Assembly: GCA_964036195.1 (NCBI GenBank)
Contig: OZ038451.1
Span: forward strand, 4,344,529-4,408,528
Reading direction: 5' to 3'
DNA from: Sphaerolaimus hirsutus
Taxonomy: Eukaryota; Nematoda; Chromadorea; Monhysterida; Sphaerolaimidae
DNA: 64,000 nucleotides
Shown: positions 37,027 to 49,387 of the stretch, piece after piece
Position numbering within the stretch: position 1 is the first letter of the stretch
How the letters are laid out: each line of letters begins with the position of its first letter
Program-made: the position numbers and the translations under genes
The notes under the pieces: model-generated
Told to the model about the DNA's origin: nothing
Databases searched by the model: none
What the model saw: the letters and a program-made list of their open reading frames with translations, nothing else

Positions 37027-39616
37027 GTCCTAACTAAACACCTTCCCGGTCACGTCCGACACCCATTTTTTAATTTTACTTCTTTCATCCTATCCCCAGT
37101 TCTAGGGTGCCCCAGAGGCTGAAACTTGGGGAAGATATTGGCGCAACCCCCCTCTACCTCGCATGAAATGGGGGGGTCGCGGCGACTCCTCTCAGGGTGG
37201 GTCCCCGTAAGTGAAAATTTTTTTTTTGGCTTTTTTGTGTCCCACTTGTTTTTGTGATTTATGAGCTGTGGGAGCGGTATAAATCTAAAATTTTCGGGAT
37301 GTGTTACCAACACAACAATAAACTTCAATAATGTGAGATTAACATGAAAAATTTCTCAAAAATTTGCTTATTCTCAAAAAAAACCCACCACTCCCAAATA
37401 GATGGATGACTTTTGACCCCAAAAATTCACTTTTTAGAACTTTTTTATTAGACACTTGAAGAGATGGTCTACAATACTTTAAAGGGAAGGGTTTGATGTT
37501 TAATGTTATGTAAAGAACCATACCTCTAAAATGCCTGCATTGCAAAATTTACTTAGGGCAAATTTTGTGACATCATAATGACATCATTGCACGAACAAAA
37601 AGTTGCAAAATTTACACTTTGAAATTCCCCCCAAGTAAATTTTGCAATGTATGCATTTTAGAGGTATGGTTCTTTACATAACTAAACACCTTCCCGGACA
37701 AGTTCACCACCCATTTTTTTTTCACTTCGAATGCAATATCTCCGTCCATGGGGGTGTTATAAAGCTGTAACTTTGTATATATAAAGTTGTAAGACCCCTC
37801 TACTCCCCAACAATGGGGGAGGTGCGGCGACTCACTACAGGGTGGGTCGCCCTATATGCAACAATTTTTTTGGCGTTTTTGGTGTCCCAAACAAGTTCAC
37901 CACCCACTTGATTGGCTACACTACGAGAGCCATATCTCCAGCTGTGATGGCGGTATAAAGCTGAAATTTGGGGGATGTCTTGCCAACAACCCCCCTCAGA
38001 ATACACCAGTGGGGCGGCTGCCAACGACCCACTAAAGCATGGGTCACTGCATATAAAGTTGACCATTTTCTAAAAACAGCCCAAGTGTCCCAAAACAAGT
38101 TTATCACCCAGCTGCATTGAAAAAATGTTGCAACAACATACCTTATATAAAACTGAATCGGGTTGGAACACTATTTCAGCTAAAAATTTTTTTTTCAGTG
38201 GGGCACCCTCCCTGTCCCATAAACGGTAGAATGCAAATTTCACTTTAAACCATTTTTTTGTTTCACACTTACAAAGTTGGTTTACAAAGTTCACTAGAGA
38301 ATGGTCTAAGGTTCAAAGTTATGTAAACAACATAACCGCTAAAATAACTCCATAAGGAAATTTACTTGGGGTGAATTCTATGATGTCAAAATGATGTCAT
38401 TTCAGGAACAAAATTTGACACAATTTTCACTTTTTCATTCACCCCAAATAAATTTCCTTATGGAAGCATTTTAGACGTTATGTTGTTTACATAACTTTGA
38501 ACCTTAGACCCTCCTCTAGTGAACTTTGTAAACCAACTTTTTAAGTGTGATACAAAAAATTGGTTTAAAGTGAAATTTTCAGTCTGCTGTTTATGGGACA
38601 GGGTGGGTGCCCTACTGAAAAAAATTTTATGAGCAGAACTAGGGTTCAAATTTGATTCAATTTTATATCAGGTATGTTCTCACAACATTTTTTTTGTAAT
38701 GCAATTGGGTGGCGAACTTGTTTCTGACACTTGAGCTGTTCTTAAAAAAATTATCAGCTTTATATGCAGTGACCCATGCTTTAGTGGGTCGTCGGCAGCC
38801 GCCCCACTGGTGTATTGTGAGGGGGGTTGTTGGCAAGACATCCCCCAAATTTCAGCTTTCTACCGCCCTCACAGCTGGAGATATAGCCTTCAAAGTGTAG
38901 CTAATCAAGTGGGTGGTGAACTTGCTTGGGACACCAAAAACGCCACCAAAATTGTTGCATATAGGGCGACCCACTCTGTAGTGAGTCGCTGCACCTCTCC
39001 CCATTGTTGGGGAGTAAGGGGGTCTTACAACTTTATATATACAAAGTTTCAGCCTTATAACACCCCCATGGACGGAGATATTGCGTTCGAAGTGAAATAA
39101 AAAAATGGGTGGTGAACTTGTCCGGGAAGGTGTTTAGAAACATCAAACCCTTCCCTTTAATATATCATAAACCATCTCTTCAAGTGTCTAATAAAAATGT
39201 TCCAAAAAGTGAATTTTTTGTCATCCATCTATTGGGGAGTGGTGTTTTTTTTGGAGAATAAGCAAATTTTTGAGAAATTTTTCATGTTTATCTCACATGA
39301 TTGAATAGTGTATAGTAGGGGAGTGGTGTTGGTAACACATCCCCAAAATTTTAGATTTATACCGCTACCACAGCTCAGAAATCAGTGGGTGCCGGACCTG
39401 CTGTGGGACACCAACAAGCCAAAAAAAATTTTTGCACTTAGGGCGACCCACCCTGAGAGGGGTAGCCGCGACCCCCCAAATTCATGAGAAGTAGAGGGGG
39501 GGTTGCACCAATACCTCCCCCAAGTTTGAGCTTCTGGCGCGCCCTAGAACTGGAGATAGGGTGTCACAAGTACTATCAAAAATAGGGTGCCGGACGTGAC
39601 CGGGAAGGTGTTTATA
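37027..39616. mobile_element. 2.6-kb fold-back element
   Basis: The left arm starts ACTAAACACCTTCCCGG and the right arm ends CCGGGAAGGTGTTTA. The two arms, about 1.2 kb each, are diverged inverted copies meeting near 38390-38420. Each arm repeats a module of roughly 200-350 bp with CGGTATAAAGCTGAAA, CAACCCCCCTC and AGGGTGGGTC. A smaller hairpin at about 37515-37675 repeats the plan of the centre. There is no open frame of note. Confidence 0.8.
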
Positions 39617-39654
39617 AAACAATCCTGACACTATAACGAAAAAAAAAGACTTAT

Positions 39655-39837
39655 ATCCTGCGTAGTGATGGAAAAAGCGCCGGGACTTTGGCGCCAGGCG
39701 CCAAAAGCGCCATGGCGCATTTCTGAACACCACGAGCAAACTGGCGCCAAGCGCCAGAAGCGCCATGGCGCTTTTTGCTTTGGCGCTTGCGCCAGGCGCC
39801 AGCGCCACGGCGCTGCTTTTCCATCGCTAATCCTGCG
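39655..39837. mobile_element. TAGTGATG element (GGCGCC word) with 8-bp target duplications
   Basis: The element is 39663-39829, TAGTGATGGAAAAAGCGCC to GCTTTTCCATCGCTA. ATCCTGCG is repeated exactly at 39655-39662 and 39830-39837, which supports a hAT-like origin for this family. Confidence 0.85.
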
Positions 39838-39898
39838 TCTAAAATGACAAAAACAGCCCTGCATTAGCATGGCTGCGCTTTATGGGAAGCAAAATTTT

Positions 39899-40162
39899 TT
39901 TGGCGCTGGCGCTTGGCGCCAACATCCTCTGGCGCCATTGGCGCTTGGCGCCGTGGACTAGAAAAGCGCCATGGCGCTTTTGGCGCTATTTTGCTGTGGC
40001 GCCATTGGCGCTTGGCGCTAAGATCTAGAAAGCGCCATGGCGCTTTTGGCGATGGCGCCAAACGTCTGGCGCTTTTTACATCACTAAAAACGACATCAGA
40101 TTATTAGTGATGTTAAACGCCTTTTGCTTTGGCGCCTGTGCCATGGCATTTTTTACATCACT
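39899..40162. mobile_element. Two further TAGTGATG copies in tandem
   Basis: Positions 39899-40086 hold GGCGCC words and the right end TTTTTACATCACTA. Positions about 40106-40162 form a minimal copy (TAGTGATGTTAAACGCC to TTTTTTACATCACTA). CATCAGAT occurs on both sides of the small copy, three bases away on the left. Confidence 0.65.
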
Positions 40163-40374
40163 ACATCAGATCAACCCAGATTTGCAACTCATCGAATGAA
40201 TCGTTGTGATTATTGAAGCACAGAAAGCCGTCCAAGGTATATTTATATTCTACATATCACGCTAGCTGAAAATCACGATAATTGCGAGAAAATAGACTTA
40301 ATGAGCGTCGCACGTGCAAACTCAAATGAAATGCATAGGTAGCTAATTGGCCACGTCTTGAATTTGGACGCAAG
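40163..40374. other. No gene recognised
   Basis: Short AT-rich stretch between repeats without open frame or repeat structure. Confidence 0.4.
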
Positions 40375-40560
40375 TACCGTATTACCTCGAAATACCTCCA
40401 TGGGGGTTTATTATTTCGCCAGCAAAATTTGAGGGGGGTTAATTCCAGGGGGGGTTATTCGAGGTTTTTTATTATTATTTCGTCAGAAATTTTCGTAAGG
40501 ATCGTAGTAAGAAGTAAGCATTTGCGTACCCAAAACAGGTAATAAATGTGTCCAAACGGG
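40375..40560. mobile_element. TACCGTATT element, left part (ACCTCGAAATA word)
   Basis: TACCGTATTACCTCGAAATA followed by GGGGGTTTATTATTTCG words. The right terminus is missing, and the next element begins at once. Confidence 0.6.
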
Positions 40561-40561
40561 A

Positions 40562-40974
40562 TACCGTATATCCTTGAATAAGACCTCCCCCTTGAATAAT
40601 ACCCCCCCTTGAATAACACCCCCCTGTTGGCCAGGTGAGGAAAATATAACGCCCCCCCCTTGAATAACTCCCCCCTCTTGAATAAGTCCCCCCTCTGGGT
40701 AAAACGACAATGTGTATTTGAATGATTCAGATGCCGATGAACACGAATTTTAGGATGGATACGTTGTTTTTGTTCTTGTTGAACTGGTCATTTTCTGCAT
40801 AAGATGTGTTGACGGAATGCATACAAACAATGAATAAAGTGAAAGTTTTCCTGGAAGTTCTGAGGAAAAAATAACTCCCCCCCTTGAATAGTACCCCCCC
40901 TTGAATAACTCCCCCCTCCAAAACCTCTGACGAAATAATAACGCCCCTGGGGTCTTATTCAAGGATATACGGTA
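40562..40974. mobile_element. TACCGTATA element (CCTTGAATAA word)
   Basis: It starts TACCGTATATCCTTGAATAA and ends TTATTCAAGGATATACGGTA. CCCCCCTTGAATAA is repeated about seven times inside, again matching the terminus. Confidence 0.8.
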
Positions 40975-41071
40975 TATTTGGACATAAAAACGTAGATAGC
41001 TACACCAACTAGTCTATGTGAAGCTGCAATGCAATTTAGCAGTTACATACATCATGTACATTGCATACACG

Positions 41072-41190
41072 ACTCGTGATGAAAAAAGTGCCAGACTTTT
41101 GGCGCCAAGCGCAATATGCGCCATATCCAAGCGCCAACGGCGCCACAGCAAAATAGCGCCAAGCGTCAAAAGCGCCAGCGCCAAAAAATT
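41072..41190. mobile_element. TAGTGATG-type relic (GGCGCC word)
   Basis: GTGATGAAAAAAGTGCCAG start and GCGCCAAGCG words; the right end is degraded. Confidence 0.5.
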
Positions 41191-41303
41191 TAGCTGCATC
41201 AAGTGCAGAGATGCAAATGCAGTGCTATCTATTTGTTTGTCAACTGGTTCCCATCCCAATTCAAAGCTTGCTGACAAGTAACACTATCTAGTGCATACAC
41301 GTA

Positions 41304-41537
41304 TACCATATTTCCTCGTAAAACCCACCTTCAATTACCCCCCTTGAAATACACCCGGTCTGGAATAAGGTAGATCATGTATCCAATGAACATGATACAT
41401 TTTTTGGGTACAAAAACACTTTACTTTTCTTTAACCCTTCATAAAAATTCCCCCCGAATAAGCCCCCCTCGAAACTCCCCTCAAAATATACACCCTGAAA
41501 AAATAAACCCCCTGGGTGTATTTCGAGGAAATACTTC
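41304..41537. mobile_element. TACCGTATT element, degraded
   Basis: Left TACCATATTTCCTCGTAAAA and right GTATTTCGAGGAAATAC. An adjacent stretch (41580-41700) holds GAATTGGGATGAAAACC and CACTAGT-type words of the CACACTAGT family. Confidence 0.6.
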
Positions 41538-41861
41538 ATGCCGGTACTTCATACCACAGCAACAATACAACTTCATTTGCAATATAATGCAACACTATGC
41601 ATTTGAACGCTGTAAGTTGGCTCGTCATCAAGCCTTGAATTGGGATGAAAACCAGTTGACATAGAATGTCGTTGAAAACTAGTGCGTGTAGGCCCATTTT
41701 TTGGTAAAAGTTTTGCATATCCTTGCAATTGCATGGACATGGTTTACAAAATAAGCAAGTAGAGGGTTTGTCCTTCCTGTAACACACTTACAGTAACACA
41801 TTTACTTATGCAACTCATGCAGGCAAGGTCTTTTTACATAAGAAAAATGATTATTTTTTGT

Positions 41862-42210
41862 ACTACTTGGCGCTTTTTTGGCGCTTTATAAAACACTAGC
41901 GCCAAGCGCCAATGGCGCCACAACATCATAGCGCTAAGCGCCAAAAGCGCCATGGCGCTTTTCGGTAGTACAGCGCCAAGCGCCAATGGCGCCACAGCAA
42001 AAAGGCGCCAAGCGCCAAAAGCGCCATGGCGGTTTTAGCTTTGGCGCTAGCGCCAAGCGCCAGCGCCATGGCGCTTTTACATCACAATACATGACGTACA
42101 TCATTCCGAAGGGGGGGGGGGGGGGTATTTCGAGGGGGGTACGATTTCCCCAGCCCATTTTGAGGGAGGGGGGTTTAATTCGAGGGGTTATAATTCGATG
42201 TAATACGGGA
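41862..42210. mobile_element. Inverted TAGTGATG copy followed by a TACCGTATT right end
   Basis: Positions 41862-42087 run from GGCGCTTTTTTGGCGCTTTA to GGCGCTTTTACATCAC. Positions 42105-42210 hold G runs, ATTTCGAGG and a final TAATACGG. Confidence 0.6.
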
Positions 42211-43295
42211 GGTAAAGTCCGGATTGGGACTGCAAACTTTGACTGAAATTTGCCAAGTATCATCTGAAAAATACCGTATTTCCTCAAAATAGCCCCTCCT
42301 TGAATCAACCCCCCGCCTCCCCCCTTGAAATATGCCAGGTGTTTTCGAGCTGAGGAAAAAATTACCCCCCTCGAAATACCCGCGTCTTGAATGATTTACA
42401 TGATGTATTTATTAGGGTCAAATCTCATCGCAGCTATACATACAAACGTAGATAGCTATACAAACTACTCTATGTTCTGATAAGTCCCGTTTGGTGACGT
42501 TTATTACCAGTTTTGGGTATGTAAAAGCCCATTCTTTACTATGACATTTACGAAAATTTCTGGCGAAATAATAACCCCCCTCAAGTAAGCCCCCTCCTCG
42601 AACCCCCCCCCCCTCAAAATTTGTACTCTGAAAAAATAAACCCCCTGGGGTAGGGTGTCAAAAAATTTTTTTACGGAAAACGGAAAACGGAAAGGTAAAA
42701 AATTTTCACTTTACGGAAAACAGAAAACGGAAAGGTAAAAAAAAATTCTGCCGGAAAACGGAAAACGGAAAGGTAAAAAAATTTCACTCAGCGGAAAACG
42801 GAAAACGGAAAGGTAAAAAAAATTTATCAGCCGGAAAACGGAAAACAGAAAAATGAAATGCCGGAAAACGGAAAACGGAAAGCAACATTTTCACGGAATT
42901 GGAAAAAATGAAGTGAAATTTGCACGGAAATGGACAAATTTGCATGCAGGTTTGCCTGTTTGGCTTTGATTGTGGTAGCTGTAGATTCTGCAACTATGCC
43001 AATAACTTCACTTGTAGTTCAAGCTTCACTGAACCAACAAAAAATCATCAAAAGATAGCAAAAATACACTACGACAACAATAAAGTAGGAGTAGACGTGG
43101 GTCAACACGGGGGCCGACAACCCCAAGACACAGTTGGGAGAGCAAGTTTATTGCACAGTGCTGAACTGAACATGCATCACAAAAGGTAACAGGTGGTGTG
43201 CACTTGAAACATAACAATCGCGGGTGTGGTAATAACCCCATCTACACTACTACTCAACTCCTCGGGGGGTAACCAGATTATATGACCTCGGATAA

Positions 43296-43749
43296 TCATA
43301 AAAAGGTAAGAGATACAACAGAGTTTACAAGTTTCATGTATCTGAAGTTACAAAAACCAATTGAACAATGTTTGCATGGGAAAACAGAAAAGCGTATACA
43401 CAAAAGAGTTTCCTCAATCAAATGAACAAATTTCACATCTTGCATTGACAGCAGGTCTTTTATCCAACATCCATCAACTTGGACTTCTGCTGCACTTTCC
43501 TTGATGTGTTGCATGAGGGCTTGACCATTCAGCAACATCTGCAGAATCAGCAGTCTTCCCAAATCGATAGGCTGGTGGTCGTAACTTGATGTTGCAGGTT
43601 GACAAATCAGCCAAATCAGTTTGTGTGGTGATGTTGCGCAAACTGGCCAGGTAGTTGGGATTTCCAAGCAGAATCGAGCCATCAGCAGCAAACATCTTGA
43701 CTCCGAGTTTTCTGAGCATGTCTCTCTCTTCATGTCTTTGTGAGCACAT
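43296..43749 (-). pseudogene. Unrecognised coding fragment inside the TAGGGTGTC element
   Basis: Two minus-strand frames look coding in succession. One holds LGVKMFAADGSILLGNPNYL (about 43600-43749). The other holds QMLLNGQALMQHIKESAAEV and continues to about 43380. A one-base shift near 43590 separates them. It could be a degraded transposase or a captured host gene piece; I recognise neither. Sequence at 43030-43240 may belong to the same fragment. Confidence 0.4.
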
Positions 43750-44027
43750 TCGTGCAGATTTGGATACAGATAAAAATTATGAATGACACAAGAACCTGGT
43801 AGAAAAAAACACCATAGTGGAAAATCATAAATACAGATTGGAAAAATAATGGAAAAAAGCCAGAAAACTGAAAATTAAGCCAGAAAATGGAAAAATGGCC
43901 TGGAAAATGGAAACGGAAAGGTAAAAATTTTTCAGCCAGAAAACGGAAAAATGGGCCGGAAAAATGGAAACGGAAAGGTAACAAATTTTCAGCTGCCGGA
44001 AAATGGAAAACGGATAGGTAAAAGATT

Positions 44028-44438
44028 TACCATATTTCTCCGTTTATAACACCCGGGGGTTATACAAGATCGGAGCACTTTTCAGCGAACTTTCTTAAAA
44101 CTTGTATAACACCCGGGTGTTAGGTCAATGGGGTGCTATACATGGAATCAACATTGAATCAAACAAAACAGAAAAATCAGAGCATAAAAATTCCAGTGTT
44201 ATTTCATTTTCTAAATACAAACATCCCTACATATTTTTTTGTTCCCAGCGTGCAGCTAATTCAATGGAAAAAATGCGCGTGCGTGCCGGAATTACAATGA
44301 GTGGCGCCAGACACAGTATTCAAACCATTAAATTCGAGTCGTTTTTTGAAACCTAGCATAGCACCCCTGGGGTGCTATAAAACTATATAACACCCGGGTG
44401 TTATGCACGGGGGGTGCTATAAACGGAGAAATACGATA
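44028..44438. mobile_element. TACCATATT element (TTATAACACCC word), nested
   Basis: Starts TACCATATTTCTCCGTTTAT and ends ATAAACGGAGAAATACGATA. TATAACACCCGGG is repeated near both ends, a fourth word dialect with nearly the same outer terminus. Confidence 0.7.
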
Positions 44439-44605
44439 CAGGTGCCGGAAAACGGAAGAAAAAAAAGGTAAAAAAATTTCAGCTGCTGGAAAACGGAAAA
44501 CGGAAGGGTAAAAAATTTTCCTGCGGAAAGGCGGAAACGGAAAACGGAAACGGAAATTTGATACCCTACCCTGGGGGTATTTCGAGGAAATACGGTAAGC
44601 CATTG

Positions 44606-45122
44606 TTCTGGAGCGATTACAGCTCGGACGTAAAATTCCAGCATAAAATTCCATCGCAAAATTGATTACATGAAAGTGGATGATGATACGCACAGGTCTG
44701 CAATTTTTCATGGACAATATGTTTATCAATACCTTCATTGTGACCAAAGGGTCGTCGTCCACGGTCACTTCTATTTGATTCCACAAATTCAAAAATTTCG
44801 ATTTTACACTGCAATTTTACGCCAGTCGACGAATTATCAATTCTACGCTATGTCATTGCATGCAATCACCTGGCGTAGCTAATTTATCGACTGATTTTTC
44901 TTCAGCTGGCGTAAAATTGCAGTGTAAAATCGAAATTTTTGAATTTTCAGAATCAAATAGAAGTGACCGTGGACGATGACCATGGGTCACAATGAAGGTA
45001 TTGATAAACATATTGTCCATGAAAAATTGCAGACCTGAATCATCATCCACTTTCATGTTAATCAATTTTGCGATGGAATTTTACGCTGGAATTTTACGTC
45101 TGAGCTGTTATCGCAGCATTCT
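44606..45122. mobile_element. 0.5-kb fold-back element
   Basis: The left arm has CATGAAAGTGGATGATGAT, TTCATGGACAATATG and TTTACACTGCAATTTTACGCC. The right arm has their complements in reverse order, meeting near 44870. Arms are about 230 bp. No coding sequence. Confidence 0.75.
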
Positions 45123-47417
45123 GGAAACGTTCCTCACAGTATTCCAACGCGGACCGCATGCGCATGCTATGCATTTTTCCGAAGGAAACACTTAATCATG
45201 ACGTCATATTTATTAAAATGTGTTCCAAAGAAAAGTGTCCAAAAAAGAGAAAAAACGTTTCAAAAACAAAATGTCACTTGTACGCAAATTTTTGACTTTT
45301 AAATATTTTGCTTTTTTTTGTGAGAGTCTATGCATCAGTATCCTACTGGCGTGTTTTTGACTCGGCGCATGAGTAATTTTGGATGCATACTTTGCGGTCT
45401 AACGCGAGTATTTATACGCGTTTACCATGGTATCGGGACCATATGACGTAGCGTTAAGTTAATTTAATTTAAATAATGATAGAACGGATCAACGCATGAG
45501 CATTTTTAAAATTTTACTTAGAATTAGCGTTGAATCACATCACTTTGTTCTCGGATTACGGTAACATTCAGTGTAAACCGGTTCCGAGTAAATTCGAGTT
45601 TTTTTCTGGGTATTTTATAGAATCTGGGTATGAAATTGAGTAGAAATATTAGGAACAACCAAATACATTTTTTCGCAGCGTATACAGCAGAAAACTGTCA
45701 CCACAATTTGAGTGTGTGTGTACATGTGAAGACAGAAATACATGTGAAGATATGTAAAGAATGCAAGAATAGATTTATTTTTTGGTTTGCATCTCTTAAA
45801 TTTTCTGAAATACTCTGAAGCACACAGTATTCATGAAAAAGTATGCATAGAGATGGGTACTAGTACAATCAAAGTATTGTTCGCATGAATATTTACTCGG
45901 TACAAATTTTCAATAAATCTTGAATAAATAAATTTCAACTGGATATTTTTGATTTGATGGGGGTATGTTTGAAGGGAGAAGATGAATAGATGTTTTGAAA
46001 GTTTATTTGATCAAAACTATTAAAAATATAAAAATAATTGCAAAAAATACATACATAGAAATATGTAGACACCGAACAGAACAAAACGAAATATATATAA
46101 TACTAGGATACCTAAATTTTTGTAAATATTTATGTTCAAGCAGCATTTTTACAGTGTGTGACATTAGAGTCATTAAAAGCTAACACAAACACATGCAGAA
46201 AAAGTTGATGCAATCTGAGCTGATGCCTAATATAATGTAATGTTTCATACATCATCTAATGGTGTTATGTGCTGGGTACCACCAAAGGAAATTGGAACTT
46301 CCTGGGGGCATGAATGATTCAGTTGACTTTGTTTCACTTGATTAACATGCAGAATACTGATGTTTTCGAGTTAATGTTGGAGTTAATTTTGTGAATTATA
46401 TATTTTAGATAAAATACACATTTTACATTATTTATACATATATACACCTACCAATTTCAGAAATCTAGCAACAATATGCATGTTAAAGTGTAAATCAATG
46501 TAATTGTAATTCACAATTGTAAATAAATAAAATAGTAGTCATGATTTACTAAATGTTATCATTGCAGCATTGCACTTCATTTCCTGGATGCATTTCAATA
46601 TATGTTAAATTTATCTCAAAAACCTCCTGATGGAAATTCCGATAGTGGACAAGTAATTTATTAAAGTGGGAAATCGACTTGAGTAAGTACAAAAACACTT
46701 GTGAGAGATAAGCATTTTCATTCACATTAAATACATATCAATATTTACCTACATATTACCCTGTCTCTAAAAAGTTCACTTTTCATCTGTCTCTCCACTT
46801 ACCACTTACCAAATTTCTTGTCACTTGTCAACTTGCAAAGTCAACTCACACAGTTGAACAAAGTGCCGGTCAGCATAAAATTGATCTGCTAAATCCTCAT
46901 GTCCTAGTTGTAGATCCTTCAGTTAAGCTGCACTTAAAGGATGTTTTGAAAGTAATGCCCACTCTCCAATTTCTATTAACCTCCGATATTGAACTGAAAT
47001 AGACGAATGAAAAAGAGCAAAGTGTGCATGACTTCTGAGACAGACCAATCCATTACCAATCAGTTTACAGCCATTAGTCTGATTGGCGAGCTCATGATTT
47101 TTCGCTATTTAAAATAAAAGTTAATACTCCCTTTACTTCACAAAGGATTGATCCAACAGAAGCAGATCATAAATAGACTCAAAAAGAAAAGTAACTCAAA
47201 AAGATACCTAAGTGTTTCGCGCTGCACGTAAAAATGTACCATATTTACAAAAAAAAGTAAAACTTGACATGACCTGTTTGTTGTTGTTTGATGACCGCAC
47301 ACTTCACTGTGAGGTTACCATATCCAGTCCGAATAGAGAACCATTTTTACAAATTTGTCACCATATTATATTGCTTACCCAATTAGTGATAGGTGAATTT
47401 TGTGTGCAATCTATGGT
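45123..47417. other. No gene recognised
   Basis: AT-rich, low-complexity sequence with only short open frames and no recognisable exon or element boundary. Confidence 0.45.
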
Positions 47418-48413
47418 ATACCGTATTTCCTCGAAATACCCCCATTTTTTCAGAGTGAGATTTTTGAGGGGGGTTAAACGAGGGGGTATTTCGAGGGGAG
47501 GGGGGTTTATTACTTCGCCAGAAATTTTTTGTTCCAAGAAATTCCAGTACTAAATTGTTTTCTGTAACGTACACAGACAGGCGTCGAAAAATGCAACAAA
47601 AACCGCCATGAATAAGACTCTATAGACTTATATATGTACGTAGATGGTATAAACCCTGTTCTAACACAACACAGCAGGGGTTTAGTAGGGGAGGTTGGGG
47701 GGGGGGGGGTTACCCCCCCCCCCCTCCCCCACAAATCCGCCATCTATTCCCGGAGGCCCGCTCTGCTATCTATCTGTTCCGGAGGCAAAAATTTTGGCTA
47801 CTATCCCCTAACCCCCCCCCCCCCCAAATAGTCCAGCTATCTATGTATCTGGAGCGATTTTTGAAGATTTTCGACCAATTTTCGCTCAAAATCGCTAATT
47901 TTCATACTTTTTAAAAAGTTTTTCACCTCCAAAATCGCTAGTTCTGTTCATTATCGCCTATTTTGGCTATTTATGTGCTTATATATTTACTTTTTTTCAG
48001 CCATTTGTACATACTTTTAGCGATTTTTCCCCCTTTTCTTCCTTCTATACCTCGGAAAACCCTATATATTGAACCCCCGCGAACCTCCCCCCCAAACCCC
48101 CTCCCCAGCCCCCCCAACCCCCTCCCGGAAAATTTTTCAGCTATCTATCCCTCTGGAGGAGCGATTTACTATCTATATGAACCCCCGCGGGGGTCTAAAT
48201 CTACAAAACCCCTGCAATGCAACACTGTCATTGTTTTTAATGTGTGTTCTATTTATGTTTCCCGGATCAGAAGCCGTAGTTTTTGTCGTTTACGTTCTCT
48301 GTACACTATATTGGGGGGGGGGGTATTTGGGGGGGTATTTCGAGGGGGGGTGTTTATAAATTCATAGTGTCTATTTTGAGGGGGGTAGGGTATTTCGAGG
48401 GGGTATACGGTAT
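47418..48413. mobile_element. Cluster of TACCGTATT parts and AGCGATTTT-word relic
   Basis: 47418-47530 is a left part (TACCGTATTTCCTCGAAATA). 47690-48060 has long G/C tracts and CTATCTAT with AGCGATTTT words. 48300-48413 is a right part ending TATACGGTA. Between them is sequence shared with internal parts of other copies. Confidence 0.55.
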
Positions 48414-48483
48414 AGAGGGGGTATAGGAAATGCGGTAACTTCATTCATTGGAAAATGGTAACACTCTCGGCGAAGGGTTATCG

Positions 48484-48695
48484 TAGTGATGTTAAAGGCA
48501 CCGGGAAAAATGGCACCGCACCGCACCGGCACCTTTGCCAACGCATGAAAAGGGCACCTGGCACCCTGGGGCACCAGCCAGAAAATGGCACCGCACCGCA
48601 CCGGCACCGGTGCCATTCGGAAAAAATGGCACCGGACCCGAAGGGCACCGGCGGGTTGCCGGTGCTAGCACCGAAAGGCACCGCACCGGGCTGGA
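48484..48695. mobile_element. TAGTGATG element with GGCACC word
   Basis: It starts TAGTGATGTTAAAGGCACCG, the terminus of the GGCGCC family, but the interior repeats CCGCACCGGCACC and AAAATGGCACCG. The right end is truncated. Confidence 0.7.
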
Positions 48696-48857
48696 ATTTC
48701 CGAAGTAAATATCGGGCAGTTTCTCAGTGGAGACACCTACGGAAGTGCATATTTCCATGAATTTTCCACCGATTTTGAATGATCAGAATGATGTGACGAT
48801 CACTTTTATGAAGCAATTACAGTGATTACAAATGAAAGATAAAATATTTAATACACT

Positions 48858-49084
48858 ATTGCCGCTGCACACACTAGTTTACTAACGGAAAAGTAAGAAT
48901 TTGGTAAACTCATTTTTTAGCTTCTGCGCGCATCTGAGTTTACCGGAACGGGTTATTTTTAATCTCCGTCAACTGTAGTTGACGAACAGCTCATTTCGGT
49001 AAACTCAGATGCGCTCAGAAGCTGAAAAATGAGTTTACCAAATTCCTAGTTTACCGTTAGTAAACTAGTGTGTGCAGCGCCATT
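48858..49084. mobile_element. GGCGCTGCACAC element between ATT repeats
   Basis: The element is 48861-49081, GCCGCTGCACACACTAG to CTAGTGTGTGCAGCGCC, flanked by ATT on both sides. TTTACCAAAT and TCTGAGTTTACC words replace those of the 13524-13740 copy. Confidence 0.7.
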
Positions 49085-49387
49085 GTCTACTGATCGGAGT
49101 CGTTGCTGTACAGAGAACGGAACTATCTCTGTCATAAACTGACAACAAATTTTGAACAAAAAAGTAAAACAAATATAAAATATAAATGATTTAAAATTCA
49201 CCAAAATTTTATATTCGCTCATCAGATCACGTATCTGGTTTAATGGATCTCACAGTAGTTATATTTATTTGATGGGATGTTCACAAAATAAGCCAAAAAA
49301 CGGTTGGGTAAATATATCGCTGTTTTTTTGAAATTTGAATAAGCACATATTCTCTATGGACAAAATTGCACAGCACATGAAGCCTTC

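Larger units (their letters stand above)
42643..44576. mobile_element. TAGGGTGTC element (AAACGG word) with 8-bp target duplications, 1.9 kb
   Basis: The element is 42651-44568, TAGGGTGTCAAAAAATTT to AAATTTGATACCCTA. CCCTGGGG is exact at 42643-42650 and 44569-44576. Both ends iterate CGGAAAACGGAAAGGTAAA. Between them lie a coding-like fragment (43296-43749) and another nested element (44028-44438). Confidence 0.85.
42272..44597. mobile_element. TACCGTATT element (CTCGAAATA word) split by a nested insertion
   Basis: Left end TACCGTATTTCCTCAAAATA and right end TATTTCGAGGAAATACGGTA. Its CCCTGGGG sequence is split and duplicated by the element at 42651-44568. Confidence 0.8.
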
